From contig NZ_CP047029.1 in NCBI RefSeq assembly GCF_009796805.1, forward strand, positions 434,001-498,000: a stretch of DNA of 64,000 nucleotides, in the 5' to 3' direction. Position numbers and translations under genes: made by a program. Positions 36,769-45,785 of the stretch are shown one piece after another. This DNA is from Algibacter sp. L1A34 (GTDB lineage: Bacteria; Bacteroidota; Bacteroidia; Flavobacteriales; Flavobacteriaceae). Below the pieces are notes generated by a model. It saw only the letters and a list, made by a program, of their open reading frames with translations. It did not search any database and was not told where the DNA came from. Each line of letters starts with the position of its first letter. The first letter of the stretch is position 1.

Positions 36769-37767
36769 TTATAAATCTAATTTAACCACCGTTCTACCTT
36801 TTAATTTCCCTTTAAGCATCAAATCTATTTTTTCTTTCAATTCATTTAAAGATATTTCAGTAGAAGTTTCTATTAATTGGTCGTTCATCCATTCATTAGA
36901 TAGTTTTTCCCATGCTTTTTCTCGATATCCCATTGGATAATTTTGGGAATCTATACCGATTAAGGTTACACCTCTTAAAATGAAAGGAAATACGGTTAAA
37001 TCTAATTTTGGGGAGGCAACATTCCCGCAACAAGTAACAACGCCCATTGGGAATGTAGATTTAATTATGTTTTCAAGAATCACTCCTCCTACGGTATCTA
37101 TACCACCAGCATAAATAGGTTTTAAAAGTGGTTTTTTAGCCATGTTCTCAAAATCTTCTCGCATAATAACTTCATCTGCTCCAAGGTTTTTTAAAAATTC
37201 AATTTCGGTTTCTTTACCTGTAATTGCAACTGTTTTGTAACCTAATTTTTTTAAAATCGAGAGACTTACAGAACCTACACCTCCAGTAGATCCAGAAACA
37301 ACGATTGGGCCATCTTCCGGTTTTACAATTTCACTTAATTTTAATACAGACATACCAGCAGTTAATCCTGCTGTACCAATGGTCATGGCTTCTTTCATAG
37401 AAAGATTTTCGGGTAGCTTTACCACCCAATCTGCTGGTGCTTTAACGTATTGCGCAAAACCCCCATCTGTATTCATCCCTAAATCATAACTTGTTACAAT
37501 AACATTATCTGAAACCTTAAACTTAGAAGACTTAGAAGAAACAACGATTCCAACAGCATCAATACCCGGTGTATGAGGATAATTTCTAGTAACACCTTTA
37601 TTTCCCGAAGCAGACAAAGCATCCTTATAGTTTAAAGAGCTGTAGTGTACTTTTATTAGTAATTCACCTTCGGATAAATCTGTAAAAGGCATCTCTTTGA
37701 TAGAAGAAGTATAGTTACCATCATTTTCTTCTATTCTAAAAGCTTTGTATGTTGATTGCGTATTCAT
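36769..37767 (-). CDS. AcuI/YhdH-type NADPH:quinone or acryloyl-CoA reductase
   Basis: A 332-residue zinc-free medium-chain dehydrogenase/reductase. The start is MNTQSTYKAFRIEEND. SSLNYKDALSASG and the Rossmann region PIVVSGSTGGVGSVSLSILKKLGY belong to the YhdH/AcuI group. VTCCGNVASPKLDLTVFPFILRGVTLIGIDS is typical of it. ATG 37767 is used because 27 residues of upstream extension are unrelated to the family. It is divergent from an HxlR regulator, a pattern seen for quinone or aldehyde stress. Acryloyl-CoA reduction (DMSP pathway) is possible but no other DMSP gene is near. Confidence 0.85.
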   Translation of the reverse strand: MNTQSTYKAFRIEENDGNYTSSIKEMPFTDLSEGELLIKVHYSSLNYKDALSASGNKGVTRNYPHTPGIDAVGIVVSSKSSKFKVSDNVIVTSYDLGMNTDGGFAQYVKAPADWVVKLPENLSMKEAMTIGTAGLTAGMSVLKLSEIVKPEDGPIVVSGSTGGVGSVSLSILKKLGYKTVAITGKETEIEFLKNLGADEVIMREDFENMAKKPLLKPIYAGGIDTVGGVILENIIKSTFPMGVVTCCGNVASPKLDLTVFPFILRGVTLIGIDSQNYPMGYREKAWEKLSNEWMNDQLIETSTEISLNELKEKIDLMLKGKLKGRTVVKLDL

Positions 37768-37908
37768 AGTTGTTATTTTATATGTTTTACTTATTTTTAC
37801 ATCAAATTTCGTTAAAAATACACTGATATACAAGAGCTTACAATTCATACATATACGAACATTTTGTGCCGTTTTGTCTGTTTATAAAGCTTAAAAGCAT
37901 TAAAAAAA

Positions 37909-38229
37909 ATGAAAAAAAGTTATTGCCCAATAGATACTTTTATAAATACGATTAAAGGAAAAAGAAAGGGCACTATTATTTTGCATCTTTTTCAAGGAGA
38001 TAAGAGATATGGTGAATTGGTAAGATTAATGCCAGATATTAGTGAACGTATGATTACCAAACAGCTAAAAGAATTAGAAATCGATGGATTGATTAATAGA
38101 ACCGCATTTCCTGAAGTTCCACCAAGGGTTGAATATAGTTTAACAAAATTAGGTAATGAGATTCATCCCGTTTTGAAAGGCATGTTTAAAGGTGGCGTAC
38201 TTTTTGAAAAAAGTATTGATACTCTTTAA
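37909..38229 (+). CDS. HxlR-family transcriptional regulator
   Basis: A 106-residue winged-helix regulator. The conserved Cys close to the N-terminus is present (MKKSYCPID, Cys6), then the helix-turn-helix KRKGTIILHLFQG, RYGELVRLMPDISERMITKQLKELEIDGLI and the wing PRVEYSLTKLG. In HypR/QorR-type members Cys near the N-terminus senses electrophiles or disulfide stress and controls a divergent quinone reductase. The arrangement with the AcuI/YhdH-type gene suggests the same here. Confidence 0.88.
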   Translation: MKKSYCPIDTFINTIKGKRKGTIILHLFQGDKRYGELVRLMPDISERMITKQLKELEIDGLINRTAFPEVPPRVEYSLTKLGNEIHPVLKGMFKGGVLFEKSIDTL

Positions 38230-38315
38230 TATTATTTTTTTGCTATTTTTTTGCTTGGATTGATTTCTTTAATCATAAAATATGGCAATAAATTAAAATT
38301 AATCATCCTTGATAA

Positions 38316-38846
38316 TTACTGCCAATCTACTTTCTCAATTCTAAAAACATTCACTTTATTCCTGCCATATTCTGTTACTTTATCAACACACATTCCGTTT
38401 TTAATAGCCACTTTTTCAGATGGCGTATTGGTAAGACTTATAATTGAGATTATTGAATTTGATAAATTATTTTCAAAAGCAAAATCTCTACATTTTTTAG
38501 CAGCTTCACTAGCGAAACCATTATTCCAAAATTCAGGTAAGATTGAATATCCTATCTCTAACTCAGATATTGCATCAACATTTTGAACTAAAAGCCCACA
38601 ATGTCCAATTAATCTCCCTGATGTTTTTTCAATCAGGACATTCATTCCTCCTAAATTATTTTTGTAACGATAAAATTGTTTTTCATACCACTTTTCACAC
38701 TCAATCTCTGGGCTGTCTAACTCAGAAACCCAATGCAAAGAACTATTTGGGTTTTTATAAAATTCCAACCAATCGTTAAAATCAGATTTTTCTATTTTCC
38801 TGAATAAAAGGCGTTCGGTTTCTTGATTATTAAGCAAGTATTTCAT
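38316..38846 (-). CDS. GNAT-family N-acetyltransferase
   Basis: A 176-residue acetyltransferase of the RimJ/RimL type (COG1670-like). LETERLLFRKI-like ETERLLFRKI starts the fold, RLIGHCGLLVQNVDA holds strand beta4, and the acetyl-CoA motif is ELEIGYSILPEFWNNGFASEAAKKC, ending ISLTNTPSEKVAIKNGM. It acetylates a protein N-terminus or small molecule, substrate unknown. It is convergent with the HxlR gene and upstream of acs on the same strand with a 95-bp gap. Confidence 0.9.
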   Translation of the reverse strand: MKYLLNNQETERLLFRKIEKSDFNDWLEFYKNPNSSLHWVSELDSPEIECEKWYEKQFYRYKNNLGGMNVLIEKTSGRLIGHCGLLVQNVDAISELEIGYSILPEFWNNGFASEAAKKCRDFAFENNLSNSIISIISLTNTPSEKVAIKNGMCVDKVTEYGRNKVNVFRIEKVDWQ

Positions 38847-38941
38847 TCGTTAATCACCTTCAATTCTTCATATAAAAACTATTCTCATTATACCATTTCT
38901 CCTAAAATTGAAATGACAAAACATATCATTTCAATAAAAAT

Positions 38942-40849
38942 CTACAACACGTTATCAATAATCTCTTGAACTACTTCAGGGTTTAATAACGTACTTGTAT
39001 CTCCTAAATTACTGGTATCGTTGCTGGCTATTTTACGTAAAATACGTCGCATAATTTTACCCGAACGTGTTTTAGGTAATCCAACGGTAAACTGAATTTT
39101 ATCTAATTTCGCGATTGGCCCGATAGACTCGGTAATCATTTGGTTTATCTCTTTCCTTAGGTTATTTTGATCTCTAGTTTCTCCAAAATCTTTTAAAATT
39201 ACGTAACCATAAAGCGCGTTTCCTTTAACATCATGTGGAAATCCAACAATAGCAGACTCCGCTACTGCTGGGTGTTCGTTTACAGCATCCTCAATTGGAG
39301 CTGTTCCTAGATTATGGCCAGAAACAATAATAACATCATCTACTCTACCGGTAATTCTGTAATAACCAACCTCATCACGCAAAGCACCATCACCTGTAAA
39401 ATATTTATTTTCGTAAGCTGAAAAATAAGTATCTTTATAACGCTGGTGGTTTCCCCAAATGGTTCGAGCCATACTTGGCCATGGGAATTTTATACACAAA
39501 CGCCCATCTACTTGATTTCCTTTTAACTCCTCACCTTGCTCATCCATTAAAACCGGCTGAATCCCGATAAATGGTAACGTCGCATAAGTTGGTTTTGTTG
39601 GTGTTACAAACGGAATTGGGCTAATCATAATCCCACCCGTTTCGGTTTGCCACCAGGTATCAACAATTGGACTTTTCCTTTTCCCAACGTTATCGTTATA
39701 CCAGTGCCAAGCTTCTTCATTTATTGGTTCTCCAACAGAGCCCAACACTTTTAAGGATGATAAATTGTATTTTTCAACCAATTCTGGCCCCTGTTTTGCC
39801 AAAGCTCTAATAGCCGTTGGCGCGGTATAAAATTGATTCACTTTATGCTTTTCTATAATTTCCCAAAAGCGTCCAAAATCTGGATAACTCGGTACCCCTT
39901 CAAACATAACCGTTGTTGCCCCATTTATTAATGGACCATAAACAATATAGCTATGGCCGGTAATCCATCCAATATCGGCAGTACACCAAAAAACATCAGT
40001 TTCTTTATATTGAAATATATTTTTAAATGTATATGCTGTATAAACCATGTATCCGGCTGTAGTATGCACCATACCTTTCGGTCTTCCTGTAGAACCTGAT
40101 GTGTATAAAATAAATAACGGATCTTCAGCATTCATAATTTCGGCTTTACAATCTGCCGATGCTGCATCCAAAAGTGGTTGTAACCATTGATCGCGACCTG
40201 CTTCCATATGAATATCCGTATTGATACGTTTTGCAACCAATACATCTTTTACACCAGGGCAACTCTCTAAAGCTTCATCTACAATACCTTTTAAATCGAT
40301 GCTTTTAGAGCCACGGTAAGAACCATCGCTAGTAATAACTATTTTACAATCGGAATCATTAATTCTAGTAGATAATGCTGTAGATGAAAACCCTGCGAAT
40401 ACCACAGAGTGAATTGCCCCTATTCTAGCACAAGCTAAAGTAGAAATGGCTAATTCGGGAATCATTGGCAAATAAATACAAACCCGATCACCTTTTTTTA
40501 CGCCTTGATTTTTTAAAACATTAGCAAACCGATTAACACGGTCATGTAATTGATTATACGTAATATGCTCAGCAGGATCTTTTGGATTGTTTGGTTCAAA
40601 TAAAATGGCTGTTTTATCGCCACGTGTTGGCAAATGACGATCAATACAGTTTTCTGTAATATTTAATTCTGCTCCTTCAAACCATTTTACTTCGGGTTTA
40701 GAGAAATCCCAACTAAGTACTTTATCCCATTTTTTTTGCCACATAAAATGTTCTTCAGCGATTTCTTCCCAAAAATTTTCTGGCTCGCGAACCGATTTTC
40801 TATAGACTTGATAATATTCTTCTAAATGTTTAATGTGATAATTACTCAT
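38942..40849 (-). CDS. acs: Acetyl-CoA synthetase
   Basis: A 635-residue adenylate-forming enzyme: acetate + ATP + CoA to acetyl-CoA. The AMP-binding motif is LFILYTSGSTGRPKGMVHT. TWWQTETGGIM, FTGDGALRDEVGYYRITGRVDDVI and the acetylation-site segment LPKTRSGKIMRRILRK (Lys that inactivates the enzyme when acetylated) are present. The length is standard. With the aldehyde dehydrogenase and DUF779 gene upstream on the same strand it could take acetaldehyde to acetyl-CoA. Gaps of over 200 bp suggest its own promoter. Confidence 0.95.
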   Translation of the reverse strand: MSNYHIKHLEEYYQVYRKSVREPENFWEEIAEEHFMWQKKWDKVLSWDFSKPEVKWFEGAELNITENCIDRHLPTRGDKTAILFEPNNPKDPAEHITYNQLHDRVNRFANVLKNQGVKKGDRVCIYLPMIPELAISTLACARIGAIHSVVFAGFSSTALSTRINDSDCKIVITSDGSYRGSKSIDLKGIVDEALESCPGVKDVLVAKRINTDIHMEAGRDQWLQPLLDAASADCKAEIMNAEDPLFILYTSGSTGRPKGMVHTTAGYMVYTAYTFKNIFQYKETDVFWCTADIGWITGHSYIVYGPLINGATTVMFEGVPSYPDFGRFWEIIEKHKVNQFYTAPTAIRALAKQGPELVEKYNLSSLKVLGSVGEPINEEAWHWYNDNVGKRKSPIVDTWWQTETGGIMISPIPFVTPTKPTYATLPFIGIQPVLMDEQGEELKGNQVDGRLCIKFPWPSMARTIWGNHQRYKDTYFSAYENKYFTGDGALRDEVGYYRITGRVDDVIIVSGHNLGTAPIEDAVNEHPAVAESAIVGFPHDVKGNALYGYVILKDFGETRDQNNLRKEINQMITESIGPIAKLDKIQFTVGLPKTRSGKIMRRILRKIASNDTSNLGDTSTLLNPEVVQEIIDNVL

Positions 40850-41064
40850 GGTTGGTTTGTTGTTTAGTGTTAATGAAATTAAAAAGATACAGCTTTAGAC
40901 AGTAAGGATAGTTACCAAGGCAACCTGTCAAAATCTATTCAATTATTATTGGAATTAATAGTTATTTAATTTCATTTTCTAATTTAATAAATTAATATGA
41001 AAACACTTCCTTTTTTACATTTTGTTAACAGAAATTATGCGCAAATTTCTTCGCATATAGATCT

Positions 41065-41427
41065 CTAACTTTTTGGAAGGTTTAAAATTTTAGATTCTTC
41101 AGCTGTTAATAGTCGAGACTGAATTAAAAACCGAAGTCCCAATGGAATTTCTAAAGAGAAACTTGCACCGCGTCCTTTAGTAACATCAACTGTTAAATGC
41201 GTGTGCTTCCAATATTCAAATTGATCCTGATTCATATAAAAATTCACACCTTCTAATGTGCCCAATAAAATATCGCTTTCATCCAAATACATATCGCCTT
41301 TTTCAAAAATCATTGGTGCAGATCCATCGCAGCACCCACCACTTTGATGAAAAATAAGATCGCCATATTTAGCCTTCAACTCATTCACAACAACGGCCGC
41401 TTCTTTTGTAATAGCTATTCGTTCCAT
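41065..41427 (-). CDS. DUF779 protein (aldehyde-dehydrogenase companion)
   Basis: A 120-residue protein with the DUF779 signature LIFHQSGGCCDGSAPMIFEKGD (two adjacent Cys in GGCCDGS), then a DILLGTLEGVNFYMNQDQFEYWKHTHLTVDVTKGRG segment with conserved His. DUF779 genes commonly sit beside acetaldehyde dehydrogenases, and their role is undefined. Here it follows the aldehyde dehydrogenase. ATG 41427 (MERIAITKE) starts the family-like sequence; the longer frame would run through the terminator. Confidence 0.85.
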   Translation of the reverse strand: MERIAITKEAAVVVNELKAKYGDLIFHQSGGCCDGSAPMIFEKGDMYLDESDILLGTLEGVNFYMNQDQFEYWKHTHLTVDVTKGRGASFSLEIPLGLRFLIQSRLLTAEESKILNLPKS

Positions 41428-41442
41428 AATTTTAAATTTATA

Positions 41443-41475
41443 AAAAAGGTTGAACACTGCATGGTTCAACCTTTT
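41443..41475 (-). terminator. Terminator between aldehyde dehydrogenase and DUF779 gene
   Basis: Minus strand GGTTGAAC (41471-41464) pairs with GTTCAACC (41456-41449) followed by TTTTTT. It lies between the aldehyde dehydrogenase stop (41506) and the DUF779 start (41427), so read-through would be reduced. Confidence 0.85.
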
Positions 41476-41505
41476 AAATCACTATTAATTAATCTCTATC
41501 TAATT

Positions 41506-43005
41506 CTAAAAAAACCCTAACTTATTTTTATCATAAGAAATCAACATATTTTTAGTCTGGCGGTAATAATTCATCATCATTACATGATTTTCTCGTCCGA
41601 AACCAGATTTTTTATAACCTCCAAAAGGTGCATGCGCAGGATAAGCATGATAACAATTCACCCAAACACGTCCCGCTTTTATAGCTCTCGGAATTTGATA
41701 TAATTGATGTGCATCGCGCGTCCAAACTCCTGCACCTAAACCATAAAGCGTATCGTTTGCAATTTCCAATGCTTCGGCTTCATCTTTAAATTTTGTAACA
41801 CAAGCTACCGGACCAAATATTTCTTCCTGAAAGACTCGCATTTTATTATGGCCTTCTAAAATAGTTGGTTGAATGTAAAATCCGTTTGCCAGATCGCCAC
41901 TTAATTTATTAGCAGCACCACCAGTTAATACTTTAGCGCCTTCTTCTACCCCTATTTTTAAATAGGCCTGTATTTTCTCGTATTGATCGTTAGATGCCTG
42001 CGCACCAACCATGGTATTTACATTGTAAGGATTATCTTGAATAATAGCATTTGTTCTCGCAATTACGCGTTCCATAAAAGCATCATAAATATCTTCTTGT
42101 ACTAAAATTCTCGATGGACAGGTACACACTTCACCTCCATTAAAAGCGAATAAAACAGCACCTTCAATGGCTTTATCTAAAAAAGCATCATCTTCATCCA
42201 TAACAGAATTAAAGAAAACATTTGGTGATTTCCCACCTAATTCCATAGTAACCGGATTTAAGTTTTTAGACGCATATTGCATAATTAATTGTCCTGTTGT
42301 GGTTTCTCCTGTAAAAGCTACTTTATCAACTTTAGGACTTGAAGCCAATGGTTTACCCGCTTCTGGCCCAAACCCATGCACAACATTAAATACTCCTGGA
42401 GGAAATACATTAGCAATTTTTTCCATAAGTAAAGTCGCTGAAGAAGGTGTTTGTTCTGCTGGTTTTAAAACCACACAATTACCTGTTGCTAAAGCTGGTG
42501 GTACTTTCCACGATAACATTAATAAAGGAAAATTCCAAGGAATAATCTGTCCAACCACACCTAATGGTTCTTTAATATTCATAGATAAGGTATTTGCGTC
42601 TAATTCTGTAGCACTACCCTCTTCGGCACGAATACATGCTGCAAAATACCGCCAATGATCTGCCGCTAGTGGTATATCGGCATTTAAAGTTTCTCGTATT
42701 GGCTTCCCATTATCGCAGGTTTCTACTAAGGCAAATTCCTCAAGGTTTTCCTCAATAATATCGGCTACTTTATTTAGCAATGCAGCACGTTCGGCAGCCG
42801 GTGTGTTGCCCCAAGACTCTTTTGCTGCATTGGCAGCATCTAGAGCCAAATCCACATCTTCTTTTTGCGATCGCGGATATTTCGCAATTAAACTATTATC
42901 AATAGGTGATGTATTATCAAAATACTGACCGCCAATTGGTGCGACAAATTCCCCATTAATAAAATTAGAATAGGACGTCTTAAATTTTGGTTTAGAATAA
43001 CTCAT
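41506..43005 (-). CDS. Aldehyde dehydrogenase (acetaldehyde type, ExaC/AldB-like)
   Basis: A 499-residue NAD(P)-dependent aldehyde dehydrogenase. The catalytic Glu lies in [12 protein letters not shown] and the catalytic Cys in [14 protein letters not shown], with the cofactor-binding [16 protein letters not shown] and [28 protein letters not shown]. It probably oxidises acetaldehyde to acetate. AraC-type regulator divergent, DUF779 downstream, and acs farther on make a small acetaldehyde/acetate locus. Start ATG 43005 (MSYSKPKFK) gives the usual family length. Confidence 0.92.
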   Translation of the reverse strand: MSYSKPKFKTSYSNFINGEFVAPIGGQYFDNTSPIDNSLIAKYPRSQKEDVDLALDAANAAKESWGNTPAAERAALLNKVADIIEENLEEFALVETCDNGKPIRETLNADIPLAADHWRYFAACIRAEEGSATELDANTLSMNIKEPLGVVGQIIPWNFPLLMLSWKVPPALATGNCVVLKPAEQTPSSATLLMEKIANVFPPGVFNVVHGFGPEAGKPLASSPKVDKVAFTGETTTGQLIMQYASKNLNPVTMELGGKSPNVFFNSVMDEDDAFLDKAIEGAVLFAFNGGEVCTCPSRILVQEDIYDAFMERVIARTNAIIQDNPYNVNTMVGAQASNDQYEKIQAYLKIGVEEGAKVLTGGAANKLSGDLANGFYIQPTILEGHNKMRVFQEEIFGPVACVTKFKDEAEALEIANDTLYGLGAGVWTRDAHQLYQIPRAIKAGRVWVNCYHAYPAHAPFGGYKKSGFGRENHVMMMNYYRQTKNMLISYDKNKLGFF

Positions 43006-43237
43006 TTGTTCTTGTCTCTTTTAGTTGGTTTAACTTTTATTAATTCAATCCACAATAATTAACATGAATTCGCTATATTTTAACATATTCATATATTTAT
43101 TATTAATAAATTGCTTAATATTTAGTTTTGATAAAACTATATTATCAAATCGGTAATGAGTTGAACATAGTTATCGAATTATTGAACATATCTATTATAT
43201 CACCCTTAGCGCAAATTTTTTATTTGTATTATTGATT

Positions 43238-44155
43238 ATGAACCAATTACTAAACCATCATAGAAGCATTAGAAAACTCACCACTTTGGTTGAAAACAGA
43301 ACAACGTACAATGCCGAGTATGCCGAATTAAATATTTATGAAACACACGCTTACGCGGAAAAAGTAGCACTTAAATTCGATTTTCCTATAATTGCAAGTA
43401 TGCTTACAGGTAAAAAAGTGATGCATATTAATGGGTTAGAATCTTTCGATTTTTTCCCAGGTGAATCTGTTGTAATGCCAACCAATAAAGAAATGATTAT
43501 CGATTTCCCGTTAGCAAGCCTAGACAGCCCAACACAATGTTTAGCTCTAGGAATAGATGGTAGTAAAATAGACGAAGTAGTTCAGAAATTTAATCACCAT
43601 GTGACAATTGAGAATGAAAACAATACATGGCAACTAGACGAAAGCGCATCGCATCTTATTAATAATACCGATGTTAACCACCTTGTAAAACGCCTCGTTT
43701 ACACCTTTACCAACAATAACACCTCTAAAGATGTTCTACTCGATTTAATGATACAAGAACTCGTGGTGCGTTTACTACAAACCAAAGCCAAAGCTTTTAT
43801 ATTAAACGATACCGAATCCATTTTTAACGATACTCGTATTGGTATGGTTATTAAATTCATTAAAAAAAACTTGACCAATAAGGATATTAGTGTCGATTTA
43901 TTAGCGAAAAAGGCTTGCATGAGCACCTCTCATTTTCATAAGAAATTTAAAAATACACTTGGCATTTCTCCGATTGATTATATAAATTCTGAAAAAATAA
44001 AGTTCTCTAAAAAACTAATTAAGGAATCGAAAGATTTCCGAATGTCCGAAGTTGCCTTTAAATCCGGATTTAATAACACTAGTTATTTTAACCGACAATT
44101 TAAAAAAGTAGAACTCATAACACCTCAACAATTTAAGGCTTCACTTAGCAAATAA
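43238..44155 (+). CDS. AraC-family transcriptional regulator
   Basis: A 305-residue regulator. The N-terminal cupin-like part (about 20-180) precedes two C-terminal helix-turn-helices (SVDLLAKKACMSTSHFHKKFKNTLGISPIDYI and SEVAFKSGFNNTSYFNRQFKKVELITPQQF). The N-domain begins LLNHHRSIRKLTTLVENRTTYNAEYAELNIYETH, as in AraC_N-type proteins. It is divergent from the aldehyde dehydrogenase with ~230 bp between, so it probably controls that locus. ATG 43238 follows an earlier TTG two codons upstream. Confidence 0.88.
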   Translation: MNQLLNHHRSIRKLTTLVENRTTYNAEYAELNIYETHAYAEKVALKFDFPIIASMLTGKKVMHINGLESFDFFPGESVVMPTNKEMIIDFPLASLDSPTQCLALGIDGSKIDEVVQKFNHHVTIENENNTWQLDESASHLINNTDVNHLVKRLVYTFTNNNTSKDVLLDLMIQELVVRLLQTKAKAFILNDTESIFNDTRIGMVIKFIKKNLTNKDISVDLLAKKACMSTSHFHKKFKNTLGISPIDYINSEKIKFSKKLIKESKDFRMSEVAFKSGFNNTSYFNRQFKKVELITPQQFKASLSK

Positions 44156-44499
44156 CAGTTTTAATGTTACTTTAGAATAATAAAGTTTTTGAAGTCAATT
44201 ATAGAATTTTTGCGGAACTCTGATAAACAAGTTGGCTACCATACTAAAAATAGCATATCAAATAATTCGTAGTTTATTTCTTAACCATGAATTCTTGCAA
44301 CTATTATAAATAGTCGAAATATTAGAAAATACAGGAACTTAGTATGGCGTATTGGGAAGTAGTTACTTCATTAAGTTGTTTATTCTTTTCTCTCCAAAAC
44401 AGACTAACTTACTGATATTTACACAGGTATGTTTTAAGTTCTAAGCTTATTTTTATAAAGTTTAAAAAAAATGACTTAAATTTAATAAAATCATGAATT
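44156..44499. other. Intergenic, no gene seen
   Basis: About 340 bp of AT-rich sequence without a reading frame, repeat or RNA structure that I can support. It must hold the promoter for the small membrane-protein gene. Confidence 0.6.
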
Positions 44500-44775
44500 A
44501 TGGTACATAATAAAATAATGAAGTCTGTTATTGGGGTTTCTATTTTTGAAATAATCATTATAAGTATTTGGTTCTATGAAACAAAACCTCAATTAAGCAC
44601 TGCTTTAGGACTTTTAGAAATTGTATTAGTATTGTTCGGGATTAATGTTATTCTAGGATTAATATTATACGTTCTAAAAAAAAGAATATCACTATTGCTT
44701 TTCGCTAATGCAATAATTTGTCCTTTAATTTTTTATGCAGTATGGATTATGTGGTTTACCTATTGGGCTAAATAA
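44500..44775 (+). CDS. Small membrane hypothetical protein
   Basis: A 91-residue protein with three hydrophobic segments (IGVSIFEIIIISIWFY, LGLLEIVLVLFGINVILGLILYVL, LLLFANAIICPLIFYAVWIMWF). A Met six codons in (MKSVIG) is an equally good start. No family recognised; similar small membrane proteins are common in Bacteroidota and unannotated. Confidence 0.6.
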   Translation: MVHNKIMKSVIGVSIFEIIIISIWFYETKPQLSTALGLLEIVLVLFGINVILGLILYVLKKRISLLLFANAIICPLIFYAVWIMWFTYWAK

Positions 44776-44839
44776 TTAAAATTCTTTACCAGCAATTGCT
44801 GTAAATTAGCTTCAGCGGGCTAAAGAATATATATCACAA

Positions 44840-45181
44840 ATGAAAAAAGAATTCATAATAAAAAAAACACCTCTTCTTAAAATTGTATTGAACAAAATGG
44901 ACTTTGAAATTATTAACCACCAATACAAAGAGGAAAATGGCGTTTTTTTATATTCAAAGTTATATGATATTGGTTTCAAAGAAAAAAGCACAAATCATTT
45001 AGAAACCTTATTTGTATTCTTTTTTAGTTTAATACTACCCGGAGCAACAAGCAAAATAATGAAAACAAAGGAAAGAATAAGAATGAATTATGACGGAAAG
45101 GAAAAACACTTTATTCTATTTGATTTTGATAAGCATGTTGTATTGGAAGTTATTACTGAAATTAAAAAACGGATAAACTAA
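44840..45181 (+). CDS. Hypothetical protein (113 aa)
   Basis: A Lys-rich 113-residue protein with a hydrophobic middle segment (LFVFFFSLILPGATS) flanked by polar, beta-prone parts (GVFLYSKLYDIGFKEK; KERIRMNYDGKEKHFILFDFDK). The family is not recognised. It follows the small membrane-protein gene on the same strand after 64 bp and may be co-transcribed. No function is assigned. Confidence 0.55.
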   Translation: MKKEFIIKKTPLLKIVLNKMDFEIINHQYKEENGVFLYSKLYDIGFKEKSTNHLETLFVFFFSLILPGATSKIMKTKERIRMNYDGKEKHFILFDFDKHVVLEVITEIKKRIN

Positions 45182-45233
45182 CCATAGCAGAAAACCCCAA
45201 CAACTTCAAATAAAAACCCGCTAGCAATTACTC

Positions 45234-45351
45234 GCGTTAGGGATTGAACGGTTTGTTTGAAATCCTTTTTGTTTTTCCTTTAAAACAAAAAGATTGAGTA
45301 GTGAAAGCCCGACCATTGCCAAGCCCTAAAAGCTTGGCAATGGTAACGCCC
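45234..45351 (+). repeat. Structured intergenic repeat, copy 3
   Basis: Ends GCGTTA (45234-45239) and TAACGC (45344-45349) pair. Inside: GGGATTGAACGG, the hairpin ATCCTTTTTGTTTT...AAAACAAAAAGAT, GAAAGCCCGACC, and a second hairpin ATTGCCAAGC / GCTTGGCAAT. The tail CCAAATTATTTTTAATAC is shared with copy 4. Confidence 0.85.
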
Positions 45352-45427
45352 AAATTATTTTTAATACGCACCTTCCTCTGCTCTGCTTGGCATTCTACTA
45401 TTTTCTACTAAGCCTTTAGCGCTTTGA

Positions 45428-45628
45428 GAAGCTTATAGGATTGATTATAAATATACGATTAAGCTTGTGGAGGAAATAACTAAATTTGTTTACCCTGAAG
45501 CACCAAAAGATGCACAAGAACTAAGTGTCGATTTTCACGAACACCTATTATATAGTAACCTTATAAAAGAGATTATACTTAAAACTAAAGGTCGACTTGA
45601 TGTGCAAATTTTAAGGAAACTTAAGTAG
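45428..45628 (+). pseudogene. Unidentified gene fragment (C-terminal ~66 codons)
   Basis: After a TGA the frame runs EAYRIDYKYTIKLVEEITKFVYPEAPKDAQ... and ends LDVQILRKLK with a stop at 45626. It lacks a start codon and has protein-like composition (amphipathic helix then acidic loop). It looks like the end of a decayed gene lying between repeat copy 3 and the next gene. Product unrecognised. Confidence 0.45.
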
Positions 45629-45754
45629 TATAAAAAACAATTAATTTTATAGTTTCTTTCCATAAAAACACTTTTAAACCACATAACAAATTGATAACCA
45701 GCATACCGTTTATCGATTTTTTTGGTTAATTAACGATATTTAACAAGATAATTA

Positions 45755-45762
45755 TATATTTG
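45755..45762 (+). promoter_or_regulatory. Possible -7 element for the T9SS protein gene
   Basis: TATATTTG fits TAnnTTTG and lies 24 bp before the ATG at 45786. No convincing -33 partner at the usual distance. Confidence 0.45.
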
Positions 45763-45785
45763 CGTAAGAATTTTAAAAAAATATT

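Noticed and set aside
43006-43237. Operator between aldehyde dehydrogenase and AraC gene
   Set aside because: No clear inverted repeat could be found by eye; binding sites of AraC proteins are too loose to call here.
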